DNA of 64,000 nucleotides from Nocardia sp. NBC_00565 (GCF_036345915.1 NZ_CP107785.1:744001-808000), one strand, 5' to 3'; positions 28,327 through 37,835 are shown, counted from the first letter of the stretch. Notes: generated by a model from the letters alone, not told the origin. Translations and numbers: made by a program.

Positions 28327-30315
28327 TCAGGGCAGGGCGGTCAGCGCGACGGTCGAACCCGCCTCGACACTGGCGCCAACGCCCGGGGCCTGGCCGATCA
28401 CCACCGAGCTGTCGGACGGGGTCAGCTGGCGCACCGTCACCAGGAGGCCGAGGGCCTGCAGTTTCGAGCGGGCGTCGCCGACGCTCGCGCCGACCAGCAG
28501 CGGCACCTTCACGGCATTGGAGACGATCAACACCACACCGTCACCGGACTGGATCGTGGTGCCAGCGGTCGGATCGGTGCTGATGACCTTATCCGCCTCG
28601 ACGCTGCGATCGAACTGAGTTCTGGTCTCGCGCACCGTGATTCCGGCGGTGGTGAGCGTCTTGGTCGCTTCCTCGGTGGTCTTGCCGCGCACATCGGGCA
28701 TCTTGATCGGCTGCGATCCCTTGCTGCGGTACACCTTTACCTGCGCGGCCAGCGGAAGTACCGTGCCGGGAGCCGGATCCACCTTCGCGAAGGTGCCCTT
28801 GGGCGCGGAGCTGCCGATTTCGCCCGCGTCCACGGGTTGCAGTCCGGCATCGCGGATGAGCTGGTTGACCTTCGAGATCTGATCGCCCACTGTGAGATCG
28901 GGTACCCGCGGTTTGCCGCTGGAGATCAGCACGGCCACCGTCGAGCCCTTGGTGACCTTGGATCCCGCCGAGGGATCGGTGCCGACCACGCCGCCGACCG
29001 GGATGGTGTCGGAGGTCTTCTGTCTGACCTCTGTCGAGAAGCCCGCATCCTCCAGCGCCGAGATCGCGCTGGCCTGGTCCTTCCCGGCCACCGACGGCAC
29101 CGCCGAATAGCGGCCGACACCCAACCACCAGCCACCGACCCCGACGAGCAACGTCAGGATCGCGACGACGGCCACCCACAGCAGCACCGTGCGCCGCGAT
29201 TTGGTGCGGTCCTCCACGAACGGTGACGGCTGCGGCGAATGCGACGGCGCGTAGCCGTCACGCGGCCCGTAGGTATCCGGCGGCCCGTAGTTGTCGGGCG
29301 GACCGTAGTCGGGCACCCGCGGCCGCGCCGCGGTGACGACCCTGGTGTGCTGCACTGGCTGCGGTGCCTGAACCTCGGCCCGGGCCGGCTGCTGGTTCGG
29401 CGCGGCGACCGTGAAACTGGCACTGAGGTGTTCGGCCGATTCCTGCGGCGCGGGCACCCGGTACGGCGGCAGATTCAGCTTGACCGCGATCGCATGCAGT
29501 TCGGCCACCATCTCGTTCGCATCGGCGAAGCGGTGCGCGGGCTCGCGGTTGGTGGCCCGCGCGATCAGCTCGTCGAACTCCGGCGGCACCCCGGCGATCA
29601 GCTCGCTCGGGCGCGGCACGTCGTTCTCGATGCGCTGATACGCCACCGAGATCGAGGTGTCGCCGGTGAACGGAACCTGGCCGGTGAGCAGTTCGAAGAT
29701 CAGCACGCCGAAGGAGTAGACGTCGCTGCGGGAATCGGCGGTGCCCGCGGTCACCTGCTCGGGAGACAGGTAGGCGGCCGTGCCGAGAATCACGCTCGCC
29801 GAGGTCGTGGTCGCGGCCGCGACGGCGCGCACCAGACCGAAGTCGGCGATCTTCACCTCACCGGAATCGGAGATCAGCACGTTCTCCGGCTTGATATCGC
29901 GATGGATCAGGCCCGCCGAATGCGCGACGCCGATCGCCGCGAGCACCGGTTCGGCGACCGCGCGCACCGCGTGCGGCGGCATCGGACCCCGTTCGCGCAA
30001 CAGTTCGCGCAGCGTGCCGCCCTCGACCAGCTCCATGATCAGGAACGGGTGCTCGCCGTCCACACCCTGGTCATAGACCGCGACCAGTGATGGATGCTTG
30101 AGCTTGGCGACCGCGCGCGCCTCGAATTCGAACCGCGACAGGAACTGCGGATCGGCGGCGAACTTCGGATCCATCACCTTGATGGCGACCGGGCGGTCCA
30201 GCCGGGTATCCACACCTCGGAAGACCATCGACATCCCACCGCGCGCGATCGGCGCGTCGATGCGGTAGCGCCCCTCCAGGATTTGCCCGATCAAGTGATG
30301 TCCTCCGGCTTTCAC
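28327..30315 (-). CDS. pknL: Transmembrane Ser/Thr protein kinase PknL with four PASTA domains
   Basis: The 662-residue protein has an N-terminal Hanks kinase with RGGMSMVFRG (P-loop), VAIKVMD (catalytic Lys), HRDIKPEN, DFGLVRA, and GTAAYLSPEQ in the activation segment. A Pro/Tyr-rich juxtamembrane linker (repeats of YGPPD) precedes one transmembrane helix at about residues 380-405. Four PASTA domains follow, beginning at VPSVAG, VPDLTV, MPDVRG and VPLLVG. M. tuberculosis PknL lacks PASTA domains as I recall. The GTG at 30315 is given; a TTG at 30294 has a better GGAGGA. It is divergent from its probable substrate gene. Confidence 0.93.
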   Translation of the reverse strand: MKAGGHHLIGQILEGRYRIDAPIARGGMSMVFRGVDTRLDRPVAIKVMDPKFAADPQFLSRFEFEARAVAKLKHPSLVAVYDQGVDGEHPFLIMELVEGGTLRELLRERGPMPPHAVRAVAEPVLAAIGVAHSAGLIHRDIKPENVLISDSGEVKIADFGLVRAVAAATTTSASVILGTAAYLSPEQVTAGTADSRSDVYSFGVLIFELLTGQVPFTGDTSISVAYQRIENDVPRPSELIAGVPPEFDELIARATNREPAHRFADANEMVAELHAIAVKLNLPPYRVPAPQESAEHLSASFTVAAPNQQPARAEVQAPQPVQHTRVVTAARPRVPDYGPPDNYGPPDTYGPRDGYAPSHSPQPSPFVEDRTKSRRTVLLWVAVVAILTLLVGVGGWWLGVGRYSAVPSVAGKDQASAISALEDAGFSTEVRQKTSDTIPVGGVVGTDPSAGSKVTKGSTVAVLISSGKPRVPDLTVGDQISKVNQLIRDAGLQPVDAGEIGSSAPKGTFAKVDPAPGTVLPLAAQVKVYRSKGSQPIKMPDVRGKTTEEATKTLTTAGITVRETRTQFDRSVEADKVISTDPTAGTTIQSGDGVVLIVSNAVKVPLLVGASVGDARSKLQALGLLVTVRQLTPSDSSVVIGQAPGVGASVEAGSTVALTALP

Positions 30316-30443
30316 AAAGTTCTCACCCCTCGCTGCGAGTGCGACAAGCGACGGACCGCCTCGTGCGGCCACCACGATGGTATCGGCGATCGCCGCCCGG
30401 GTGGCTCACGCCGTGCGGCAGGGGACCGGTTACCGTTATTCGC

Positions 30444-30812
30444 GTGAGTGCATTTCCTTGCAGTGACGATGTTCTTCCTGAGTCGGTCGCGGTGATTCCG
30501 CTGCCCGAGGTGGCCGACAAACTCGGGCTCGTGGTGACCCGAGTGCATCAGATGCTGCGCGACCATCAGCTGCTTGCCGTGCGCCGCGACGGCGTCGCAG
30601 GTGTGCCCGAGCGTTTCTTCGACCGTACCGGTGCGGTCGTGAAGCCGCTGCCCGGCCTGATCACCGTCATGAAAGACGCCAAGTACACCGATGAGGAGAT
30701 CCTGGTGTGGATCTTCACCGACGACGACAGCCTGCCCGGTAAGCCCGTCGACGCATTGCACGGACCATTGGCGCGCGAAGTTCTGCGCCGCGCCGCCGCG
30801 GACCCGTTCTGA
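30444..30812 (+). CDS. Rv2175c-like DNA-binding protein, probable PknL substrate
   Basis: The 122-residue protein has an N-terminal winged helix-turn-helix (VIPLPEVADKLGLVVTRVHQMLRDHQLLAVRR) and a C-terminal helical half (KYTDEEILVWIFTDDDSLPG). In M. tuberculosis the orthologue is phosphorylated by PknL on an N-terminal Thr, which lowers DNA binding. Here the N terminus has Ser at residues 2 and 7 but no obvious matching Thr. The GTG at 30444 gives the family length. The divergent pknL is 128 bases away, so both are probably controlled from the shared region. Confidence 0.88.
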   Translation: MSAFPCSDDVLPESVAVIPLPEVADKLGLVVTRVHQMLRDHQLLAVRRDGVAGVPERFFDRTGAVVKPLPGLITVMKDAKYTDEEILVWIFTDDDSLPGKPVDALHGPLAREVLRRAAADPF

Positions 30813-30820
30813 GAACTCGT

Positions 30821-31780
30821 TTATGACCTGCGCAGCGCGGCGGTGGTGAACTCCGCCGCCGCGACGCGCAGCCGACGATGTTGCGGGACCACCGCGCGGC
30901 GCGCGAATACCGCGTAATCGAAGTCCTCGATGCGTTCGAGGATGCCCGAGTAGAGGGTGCCTGCGGTGCGGATGGCGGGGCGGACTCGGGGGTCGAGCAG
31001 ATCGATGCCCGGGTCGGCGACGCGGTAGAGGTCGCGGTTGATCGCGATCAGATGTGCCAGTGCGCGGCGGACCCGGTGATCGGTCTGTCCGGTGCGGCGG
31101 CAGTGCGCCAGCAGGTCCGCGTCCACGCCGAAGGCCGCGAGTTCGTCGGCGGGCAGGTAGATCCGGCCGCGGTCCAAGTCCTCGGCGATATCGCGCAGGA
31201 AATTGGTGAGCTGGAATGCCTCGCCGAGTGCCGCGGCGGCGGGCTCTGCTTCGACTACCGGTACGACCGTGCCGAGCACGGGGAGTAGCTGCAGGCCGAT
31301 CGCGGCCGCCGAACCGCGCATGTACGCGCGCAGTTCGGTCATGGTGGTGTAGCGGGCATGAAAGTGCGCGGTGCCAGGCACATCCATCCGCATGGAGTCC
31401 AGGAAGGTCCAGAAGTGCTGGGGCGCAATGTCATAGCGATGGATGGTGTCGGCCAGCGCGATCAGTACCCGGGTACGTTCGGCGGGGCCGCTCGCTGCAG
31501 GCACGCCCTGCTCGAGCACGACGCGCAGCTGCTTCTCGACCATATCGAGTTCGCCCGCCGGCCCGTGTTCGGCGTCCAGCGTCGGGTGATCGACGATATC
31601 GTCGACGATCCGCGCGAACGCGTACAGCGCGTGCACGGCGGGTCTTCGTGGTGCGTAGAGCAATCGGGTGGCCAGGAAGTAGGTGCGTCCATGGGCGGCG
31701 GCGATCTCGCGGCAGACGCGGTACGCCGCGGCCAGTTCCGCGTCAGGCGCGATACCGGCGGCCGACTCGACCTCGGTCAT
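30821..31780 (-). CDS. crtB: Phytoene synthase
   Basis: The 319-residue trans-isoprenyl synthase has the first Asp-rich motif FARIVDDIVDH near residue 57 and the second NFLRDIAEDLDRGRIYLP near residue 195, with RTYFLATRLLYAPRR at the N terminus. It condenses two geranylgeranyl diphosphates head to head to phytoene. The ATG at 31780 overlaps the mptA stop as ATGA. It ends the minus-strand run of GGPP synthase, crtI, mptA and crtB. It converges on the Rv2175c-like gene with only 8 bases between. Confidence 0.93.
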   Translation of the reverse strand: MTEVESAAGIAPDAELAAAYRVCREIAAAHGRTYFLATRLLYAPRRPAVHALYAFARIVDDIVDHPTLDAEHGPAGELDMVEKQLRVVLEQGVPAASGPAERTRVLIALADTIHRYDIAPQHFWTFLDSMRMDVPGTAHFHARYTTMTELRAYMRGSAAAIGLQLLPVLGTVVPVVEAEPAAAALGEAFQLTNFLRDIAEDLDRGRIYLPADELAAFGVDADLLAHCRRTGQTDHRVRRALAHLIAINRDLYRVADPGIDLLDPRVRPAIRTAGTLYSGILERIEDFDYAVFARRAVVPQHRRLRVAAAEFTTAALRRS

Positions 31781-33495
31781 GACCGGGTGACGGCGACCGG
31801 ATTGCTCTCCGGTGGGCTGGCACGCAATCGCAGCGGGTCGACGGTTCGCAGCGACAGCGCCGCCACCACGGCGGCGAAGGTCGCCGCGGCGACGTGCCAG
31901 AAGCTGTAGAGCCCGATCGAGCCGTCCGGCTGGAACACCAGCATCAACCAGGTACACAGTCCGACCAGCGCCATCAGCGTGGTGGTGGACAGCGCGAATC
32001 CGGCGGCCAGCGCCAGCGGCCAGGAGTAGTACCAGGGCAGTGCGGCGGGGGACAGGATGACGATGGCGACGAAGGCGATCAGGATGCCGAAGACGGCCTC
32101 GCGCTCGCTGTGCCGGAACCGCCACCAGGTCCACGCCAGCACCGCGATCAGCGCCACCGCGCATAGCGCACGGGTGACCGCGAGCACCGGATCCATGGCG
32201 AACGGGGTCACCCAGCGGACCATATGCGCGAGGATCGTCGGCAGCGAGAGCCAGTTGATGATCTTCTTCGAGCCCGACAGCGCGGTCAGCCAGCCGATGC
32301 CGACCCCGGCGATGGCCGAGGCGGCCACGAAGACCACCGCGAATACGCTCAGCCCGAGTCCGGCGATCTTGGCGAACATCAAGGCCGGATGCGGCACTTC
32401 CTCGCTCGGTCGCGCGGGTTCGGTCGTGTTCTCGACCAATTGCGTCGCGCCCGGTGATTGCGCGGCGCGCTGCATGGCCCGGCGTTCGCGTTCGTGCAGC
32501 ATCCAGATCCACACCAGGAACGGCAGCGCGACACCCGCGGTCGCCTTGATGGCGACACCGATCGCGACGACCACGATGCCCGCTACGTGATGGCGTTCCA
32601 GCACCAGCGCGATGCCGGCGCACATCAGCCCCACCATGAGCATTTCGTTGTGCACGCCGCCGATGAGGTGGATCAGCACCAGCGGGTTGAGCACGGCCAG
32701 CCACAGTGCGACGGTCGGCTTGCCGCCGAGATGTTTGGTCAGATACGGGACCGCCCACATCATCAGCGCCAGACCGGGCAGCATGACCAGCCGCAGCGCG
32801 ATGGTGCCCGCGACCACGTTGTCTCCGGTGATGGCGGTAATGGCGCGGCCGAGCAGCAGGAAGATCGGACCGTAGGGCGCGGTGGTGGCGGTCCAGACCG
32901 GGCTCACATTGTCCAGCAGCACACCGGGATTGGCGACCGGCGGGGAAACATACGGGTCGAAGCCGTCGCGCAGTAGCGCGCCCTGCGCCAGATACGAGTA
33001 CGCGTCGCGGCTGAACATCGGCACCGCGAACAGCAACGGGAAGATCCAGATGCCGACGATCGCGCGCAGCTCGTTCAGCGTGACCCCGGCGTCGGGCCGG
33101 TCGCCGAATCCGATGGTGGTGCGGCCCAACCGCACCCACGCGGTGATCATCAGCAGCACGCCGACCCAGATGACCATGGTGGAGAGCGCATAGCCGTGGC
33201 CGAACCGTAGCCAGGACAGGTGCATCGCCTCGAGCAGTGGATCGCGCTTGCGGACGCTGCCCGCGCCGAATCCGCCGAAGGTGATCATCAGCGCGCCGAA
33301 CAAACCGAGCAGCGCCGAATGGCCCTCGGGGCTGCGGGCGAAATCGGCGGAGGTCCGGATCCAGGTCCGGAGTCCGCTCTCGGCGACCGCCGTGGCGGCG
33401 CGGTGCGGCGCAACGCTCGACGGGCGCGCCTCGGTTGCGGTCGCGTTCATCGAGTTGTCGGTGGGCGCGGTGGCCGTCGTCTCAGGGGGATGCAT
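31777..33495 (-). CDS. mptA: Polyprenyl-phosphomannose-dependent alpha-1,6-mannosyltransferase MptA
   Basis: The 572-residue GT-C membrane enzyme has about 12-13 hydrophobic helices. The first periplasmic loop contains FSRDAYSYLAQGALLRDGFDPY, the GT-C Asp-containing catalytic loop. HLIGGVHNEMLMVGLM and LSPAALPWYYSWPLALA are further family motifs. It elongates the lipomannan mannan backbone using decaprenyl-phosphomannose. The orthologue Rv2174 lies beside idsA2 and Rv2175c, as here. It is the third gene of a run in which the flanking genes are carotenoid enzymes, coupled by ATGA to crtB. Confidence 0.92.
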   Translation of the reverse strand: MHPPETTATAPTDNSMNATATEARPSSVAPHRAATAVAESGLRTWIRTSADFARSPEGHSALLGLFGALMITFGGFGAGSVRKRDPLLEAMHLSWLRFGHGYALSTMVIWVGVLLMITAWVRLGRTTIGFGDRPDAGVTLNELRAIVGIWIFPLLFAVPMFSRDAYSYLAQGALLRDGFDPYVSPPVANPGVLLDNVSPVWTATTAPYGPIFLLLGRAITAITGDNVVAGTIALRLVMLPGLALMMWAVPYLTKHLGGKPTVALWLAVLNPLVLIHLIGGVHNEMLMVGLMCAGIALVLERHHVAGIVVVAIGVAIKATAGVALPFLVWIWMLHERERRAMQRAAQSPGATQLVENTTEPARPSEEVPHPALMFAKIAGLGLSVFAVVFVAASAIAGVGIGWLTALSGSKKIINWLSLPTILAHMVRWVTPFAMDPVLAVTRALCAVALIAVLAWTWWRFRHSEREAVFGILIAFVAIVILSPAALPWYYSWPLALAAGFALSTTTLMALVGLCTWLMLVFQPDGSIGLYSFWHVAAATFAAVVAALSLRTVDPLRLRASPPESNPVAVTRS

Positions 33496-33559
33496 GTGGT
33501 GTGTGTCCCCCCGGAGTGGTCGGCGGTCGCAACCGCTGGTGAATAGGTCGGCCGTTAGT

Positions 33560-35140
33560 TTAGTGGCTCGCCGGGAACACTATCCCGCTGGTGCGCGGGG
33601 ATTCATCTCGAGCGGGCCGCGGGGCACCGATGATCCGGTTTGCCGCTAGTTTTCCCGATAGCAATGTGGTTGGCACGCCGACACCCGGAGTGGTGCCACA
33701 ACCGGCGATAACCACATTGTCGCTACCGCCGGAAAAATTGCGTGGACGAAATGGTCCGGTTTGCCGGAACAGGTGTGCCGCGGAGAAGGGGGTGCCCGCC
33801 AACATGCCTTGGTCGCGCCAAGTTCCGGGTGTGTCGAGGTGATCGACGGTGAAGTGTTCGGCGATTCCGTGGTAGCCGCGCGCCTCCAGCACGTTCAGGA
33901 GTTCGCGTAGGTAGGAGGGGCCGAGTCGGTTCCAGTCCAGAGGTGCGGCGTCGAGGTTCGGGCAGGGGGCGAGCAGGGAGAACGGTTCGTACCTGCCGTC
34001 GGCGCGGTCGATGTAGAGGGTGGGGTCGGTGAGTGCGGGGCGGGTCAGCAGCAGTGACGGGTCGCTCATCAGACGGCCTTTGCCTGGGCGAGCGGCGATC
34101 TCGTCGAAGGTGCGCGCCCAGGCGTCGCCGAAGTCGATGGTGTGGTGGGCCTGGATCGGCCAGTGCTGTGCGATCGCTGCGGGAATGGTGCCGTGCGCGA
34201 CGACTGCCGATGGGGCGGCGCGCAGGCGCAGGCGGCGTACACCGAATCGCTCCAGTGAGCCGAGGTCGGCGCTGAGGACGACGGCGTCGCAGTCGAAGGC
34301 GCGGCCGTCGGCGGTGCGCACCTGCCTGGCCCGGCCGCTCGCGTATTCGATTCCGGTGGCCTCGGTATTCAGCTCCAACGTGCCGCCCGCGGCGGTGAAC
34401 GCGTCGGCGAGGGCGGCGGTGATGGCGCGCATACCGCCCTCGGGGAAGTAGACGCCGAGGGAGGTGTCCATATGCGGGATGGCGCCGTAGACGGCGAGTG
34501 CCTTCGCGGGTGGCATGCCCGCGTAGAGCGCCTGGAAGGTGAACAACCTGGCCAGGCGTGGGTCGCGCAGGAATCGGGCGACGCGGGGGCCGAGCCTGCC
34601 GAAGCCACCCAGGCGCACGAGCGCGGTGAGTGCGCGGCGTTTGGCTGGGTAGCGGACCATATCGAGCGGGGAGTCGAAGTTCGTGTCCATGAACTCGGTG
34701 AACTCGGCCTGGTAGATCTGCGCGAGCCAGGCGCGCAGCCGTCGGTAGCGCAGGGCTTCGGCATCGCCGCAGACGTCGGCGACCTCGATGGCCATGGCCT
34801 CGGGATCGGCGAAGACGCGGATGGTGGTGTCGTCGGCGAAGCGGGCGTGGTAGCTGGGGGAAAGTTGATGGATGCGTAGTGGGGGTGTACAGGTCTCCGG
34901 TGTCTTGCCGACGGTGGCGAGTGCGTCGGTGATCAGCTCCGGCAGGGTCAGTACGGTTGCGCCGGAGTCGATTTCGTAGTCGGGGCCGCGGTACAAGCCG
35001 ACTCGACCGCCGGGGTGGTCGGCGCGTTCGAGCAGGGTGACTTTTCGCCCTGCTCCGGTCAGATAGAGCGCCGCCGCGAGACCGGATAGGCCCGCGCCCA
35101 CGACCACGACGTGATCAGTCGCTCCCGCAACGGTTTTCAT
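33560..35140 (-). CDS. crtI: Phytoene desaturase
   Basis: The 526-residue FAD enzyme starts with the dinucleotide fold [20 protein letters not shown] and [23 protein letters not shown], and ends with the CrtI signature [28 protein letters not shown]. It introduces double bonds into phytoene to make lycopene or related products. GAGGAG precedes the ATG at 35140, which also overlaps the stop of a 50-residue ORF. It is followed by mptA after 64 bases. The full-length domain is intact. Confidence 0.92.
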   Translation of the reverse strand: MKTVAGATDHVVVVGAGLSGLAAALYLTGAGRKVTLLERADHPGGRVGLYRGPDYEIDSGATVLTLPELITDALATVGKTPETCTPPLRIHQLSPSYHARFADDTTIRVFADPEAMAIEVADVCGDAEALRYRRLRAWLAQIYQAEFTEFMDTNFDSPLDMVRYPAKRRALTALVRLGGFGRLGPRVARFLRDPRLARLFTFQALYAGMPPAKALAVYGAIPHMDTSLGVYFPEGGMRAITAALADAFTAAGGTLELNTEATGIEYASGRARQVRTADGRAFDCDAVVLSADLGSLERFGVRRLRLRAAPSAVVAHGTIPAAIAQHWPIQAHHTIDFGDAWARTFDEIAARPGKGRLMSDPSLLLTRPALTDPTLYIDRADGRYEPFSLLAPCPNLDAAPLDWNRLGPSYLRELLNVLEARGYHGIAEHFTVDHLDTPGTWRDQGMLAGTPFSAAHLFRQTGPFRPRNFSGGSDNVVIAGCGTTPGVGVPTTLLSGKLAANRIIGAPRPARDESPRTSGIVFPASH

Positions 35141-35289
35141 GTGAATCTCCTCAGCCCACGCGGGGCATGCCGATCAGCGCGCTCGACAATCGCGCGATCG
35201 GTCTGTGGCTCAATGGTTCTCATAACAGCATCCGCGGTGGTTGTCCCCGCGGTGCGCTCGTCGAATGGGTACGGGTCGCTGGTTGTCAT
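35137..35289 (-). CDS. 50-residue ORF coupled to crtI
   Basis: An ATG at 35289, 11 bases after the end of the GGPP synthase gene, opens a frame whose TGA overlaps the crtI ATG as ATGA. The product begins [17 protein letters not shown] and ends [14 protein letters not shown]. It is hydrophilic, with no family match and a weak ribosome site. It fills the otherwise untranslated spacer and may keep ribosomes moving from the synthase gene to crtI. Confidence 0.4.
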   Translation of the reverse strand: MTTSDPYPFDERTAGTTTADAVMRTIEPQTDRAIVERADRHAPRGLRRFT

Positions 35290-35300
35290 CGTGCGGGTTG

Positions 35301-36599
35301 CTAGTGCGTGCGACTCGTCGCGGCCAGTGCCATGGCGCGCAGCTGCTCCTTGGCGTTCGGGGTGGCGGTGCTGGTTTCGAGTGCGGCCAGGCCCTGTTCG
35401 GTGAGTTCGGTGATGCGCCGCTCTACTTCGTCGACCGCGCCGAGGCCGGTGATCACCGCGCGCAGGTGCTCGACCTGGTCGGTGGTGAGGTCGGTGCCGA
35501 GGCTGGTGCGTAGCAGGGCCGCGGCGGCCGGGTCGGTGGCGTCGGCTCGGCGCAATGCTTCGGCGACCAGGACGGTGCGTTTGCCCTCGCGCAGGTCATC
35601 GCCGGAGGGCTTGCCGGTGACGGCCGGATCGCCGAAGACGCCGAGCAGATCGTCGCGGAGCTGGAAGGCGATGCCGATATCGGTGCCGAAGGTGCGGTAG
35701 GCCTCGATCAGTCGCGCGTCGGCGTCGGCGAGCGCGGCGCCGAGATGCAGCGGGCGCTCGACGGTGTAGGCCGCCGTCTTGTAGCGGTTGATGCGCAGTG
35801 CCGCGGTGACCGATTCGTCGCCCGCCGATTCGCCATGGATATCGAGCAGTTGTCCGCCGAGTACCTCGGTGCGCATCAAAGCCCACACCGGCGCGAAACG
35901 GGCAATGGCCGCCGCGTCGAGTCCGGAGGCGTGCACCATGTCATCGGCCCAGGCCAGCGCCAGATCACCGACCAGGATGGCGACGCTGGTGCCGAAGTGT
36001 GCGGAATCACCGGCCCAGCCGCGTTCCCGGTGGCGCTGCTCGAAATCGACGTGCACGGTCGGGAAGCGGCGGCGGGTGCGCGAGGAATCGATGATGTCGT
36101 CGTGGACCAGCGCGCAGGCCTGCACCAATTCGAGTGCGGCACAGGCGTTCAGGACCGCGGCGGCGTCCGGTCCGGCGGGGTCGCCGCCCGCACCGAGCCA
36201 GCCGGTCCAGGCGAAAGCGGGCCTGGTCCGCTTGCCGCCGCGCAGCACGAATAGCTCCAGTGCGTCGGCGGCCTGATCGAAGACCGGACCGAGCGGTTCG
36301 ACGATCGGACGTCTGGTCAGGAAGAACGCTTTCAGAGCGTCTTCGACCGCCGTCACGAACGCGGAGGTACCCGGCTTCGGCGCGCGTCGCGCGGTGGCAT
36401 TCGCGGCTGGCGGCGTGGTGTCGGCGGGCGGGGTGGCATTCGCGGCCGGAGTGGTGTCGGCCGATGGGGTCGTCCGACTGGGCGCACCGGGGGCTGCCGG
36501 GGTGATGTTCGCGGTGGTGTCGGCAGGTGTGGTGGCGCCGGTGGGTGGGGTGGGCTGAGGCGTCTGGATACCAGGTCCGAGGGACAGGGGAGCCTCCAA
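35301..36599 (-). CDS. idsA: Geranylgeranyl diphosphate synthase (IdsA/CrtE type)
   Basis: The product is a trans-prenyltransferase of about 430 residues. The catalytic part starts near residue 80 and has GGKRTRPAF, the first Asp-rich motif LVHDDIIDSSRTRRRFP, and the second FQLRDDLLGVFGD. It supplies GGPP for the adjacent crtB/crtI pathway and possibly for polyprenyl carriers. The N-terminal 75 residues are a Pro/Ala/Thr-rich repeat (PPADTTP, PAANATP) without parallel in the core family. The start is uncertain: TTG at 36599, or CTG at 36587 preceded by GGAGG. metF is divergent. Confidence 0.88.
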   Translation of the reverse strand: MEAPLSLGPGIQTPQPTPPTGATTPADTTANITPAAPGAPSRTTPSADTTPAANATPPADTTPPAANATARRAPKPGTSAFVTAVEDALKAFFLTRRPIVEPLGPVFDQAADALELFVLRGGKRTRPAFAWTGWLGAGGDPAGPDAAAVLNACAALELVQACALVHDDIIDSSRTRRRFPTVHVDFEQRHRERGWAGDSAHFGTSVAILVGDLALAWADDMVHASGLDAAAIARFAPVWALMRTEVLGGQLLDIHGESAGDESVTAALRINRYKTAAYTVERPLHLGAALADADARLIEAYRTFGTDIGIAFQLRDDLLGVFGDPAVTGKPSGDDLREGKRTVLVAEALRRADATDPAAAALLRTSLGTDLTTDQVEHLRAVITGLGAVDEVERRITELTEQGLAALETSTATPNAKEQLRAMALAATSRTH

Positions 36600-36809
36600 G
36601 GTCGTGCGGCTGGGGCGCGCGGTGGTTCGGGGCGCGCTATAAGTGCTTCGGTGCCGGGCGGGGGTGGTCGCGCGTGTCGCCCGGCGATGGCGAACATCGC
36701 CTGGTCGCAGAATACGCGTTCGGTTGTGACGATCCGACAGCCCGTGACCGAGCGCGGCGAGTGGACCTTGGGTAAGAGCACCATCGGGTCGCAGCGGGGT
36801 GGAGCCGTG

Positions 36810-37835
36810 ATGGGTCACCTCTACACTGGACCGGTGACTTTCGACAACGTGCGGGGACGTTCGACCCCTGAGAGGCCGTCCCCGACGCCACCGAACGTCT
36901 CTGGCACACCCTCGGTGGTACAGAGTCTGCGGACCCACTCGAGCGGTTCGGTGCCCTTCTCGGTGGAGTTCAATCCACCCCGTGACGCCGCAGGCGAGGC
37001 CCGACTGTGGCGTGCCGTACGCACCTTCGAACGCATGCATCCGGCCTTCGTCTCGATGACCTACGGAGCCGGTGGCACCACCCGCGACCGCACCGTGCGC
37101 ATCACCGGCGCGCTGGCGCAGGAGACGACCCTGCTGCCGGTGGCACATCTGACCGCGGTCGAGCACAGCGTTGCCGAACTGCGCTCGCTGGTCGGCGCGT
37201 ACGCCGATTCGGGCATCCGCAACATCCTGGTGCTGCGCGGCGACCCGCCCGGCGATCCGCTCGGTGAATGGCGCAAACATCCCCACGGCGTGGCCTACGC
37301 CGAGGAGTTGGTCCGCATCGTGCGCGACCTCGGCGACTTCCATGTCGGTGTCGCCTCGTTCCCCGAGGGGCACCACCGCTCCCCGGACCTGGACCACGAC
37401 ACCGCCTACCTGGCCGCGAAACTGCGTGCGGGCGCGGAGTATTCGATCACCCAGATGTTCTTCGACGTCGAGCACTACCTGCGCCTGCGCGACCGCATCG
37501 CGGCTTTCGACCCGATCGAGGGCACCAAGCCGATCATCCCCGAACTGATGCCCATCACCTCCCTGCGCACCGTCGCCCGCGCCGAGGAACTGTGCGGCCG
37601 CCCGCTGCCATCCGCGGTGCTGGACCGCCTGCGCCGGGCAGCGGGCGACGGCCCGGACGAGAACAATGCCGCCGTCCGCGAGGTCGGCATCGAGATCGCC
37701 ACCGAAATGGGCCAGCGTCTCATCGCCGAGGGCGCCCCCTGCCTGCACTTCATCACCCTGAACTTCGCCAAGGCCACCGGCGAGGTGCTCACCAACCTCG
37801 GCTACGGCGTCACCGCCGCCCCCATCAGCGTCTAG
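36810..37835 (+). CDS. metF: Methylenetetrahydrofolate reductase (Rv2172c-like)
   Basis: The 341-residue TIM-barrel protein has PFSVEFNPPRDAAGEARLWR, FVSMTYGAGGTTRDRT, NILVLRGDPPGDP, GVASFPEGHH and ITQMFFDVEHYLR, all family signatures of MetF. It reduces 5,10-methylene-THF to 5-methyl-THF for methionine synthesis. The ATG at 36810 has GGGGTGGAG just upstream. The first 50 residues are a variable extension. Its position beside idsA matches Rv2172c of M. tuberculosis, and mycobacterial relatives may have unusual cofactor use. It is divergent from the GGPP synthase gene. Confidence 0.9.
   Translation: MGHLYTGPVTFDNVRGRSTPERPSPTPPNVSGTPSVVQSLRTHSSGSVPFSVEFNPPRDAAGEARLWRAVRTFERMHPAFVSMTYGAGGTTRDRTVRITGALAQETTLLPVAHLTAVEHSVAELRSLVGAYADSGIRNILVLRGDPPGDPLGEWRKHPHGVAYAEELVRIVRDLGDFHVGVASFPEGHHRSPDLDHDTAYLAAKLRAGAEYSITQMFFDVEHYLRLRDRIAAFDPIEGTKPIIPELMPITSLRTVARAEELCGRPLPSAVLDRLRRAAGDGPDENNAAVREVGIEIATEMGQRLIAEGAPCLHFITLNFAKATGEVLTNLGYGVTAAPISV

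Noticed and set aside
36683..36701. Short hairpin GGCGATG/CATCGCC between the GGPP synthase and metF
   Set aside because: Seven base pairs with a 5-base loop in GC-rich divergent promoter DNA is expected by chance; no regulator or RNA family fits.
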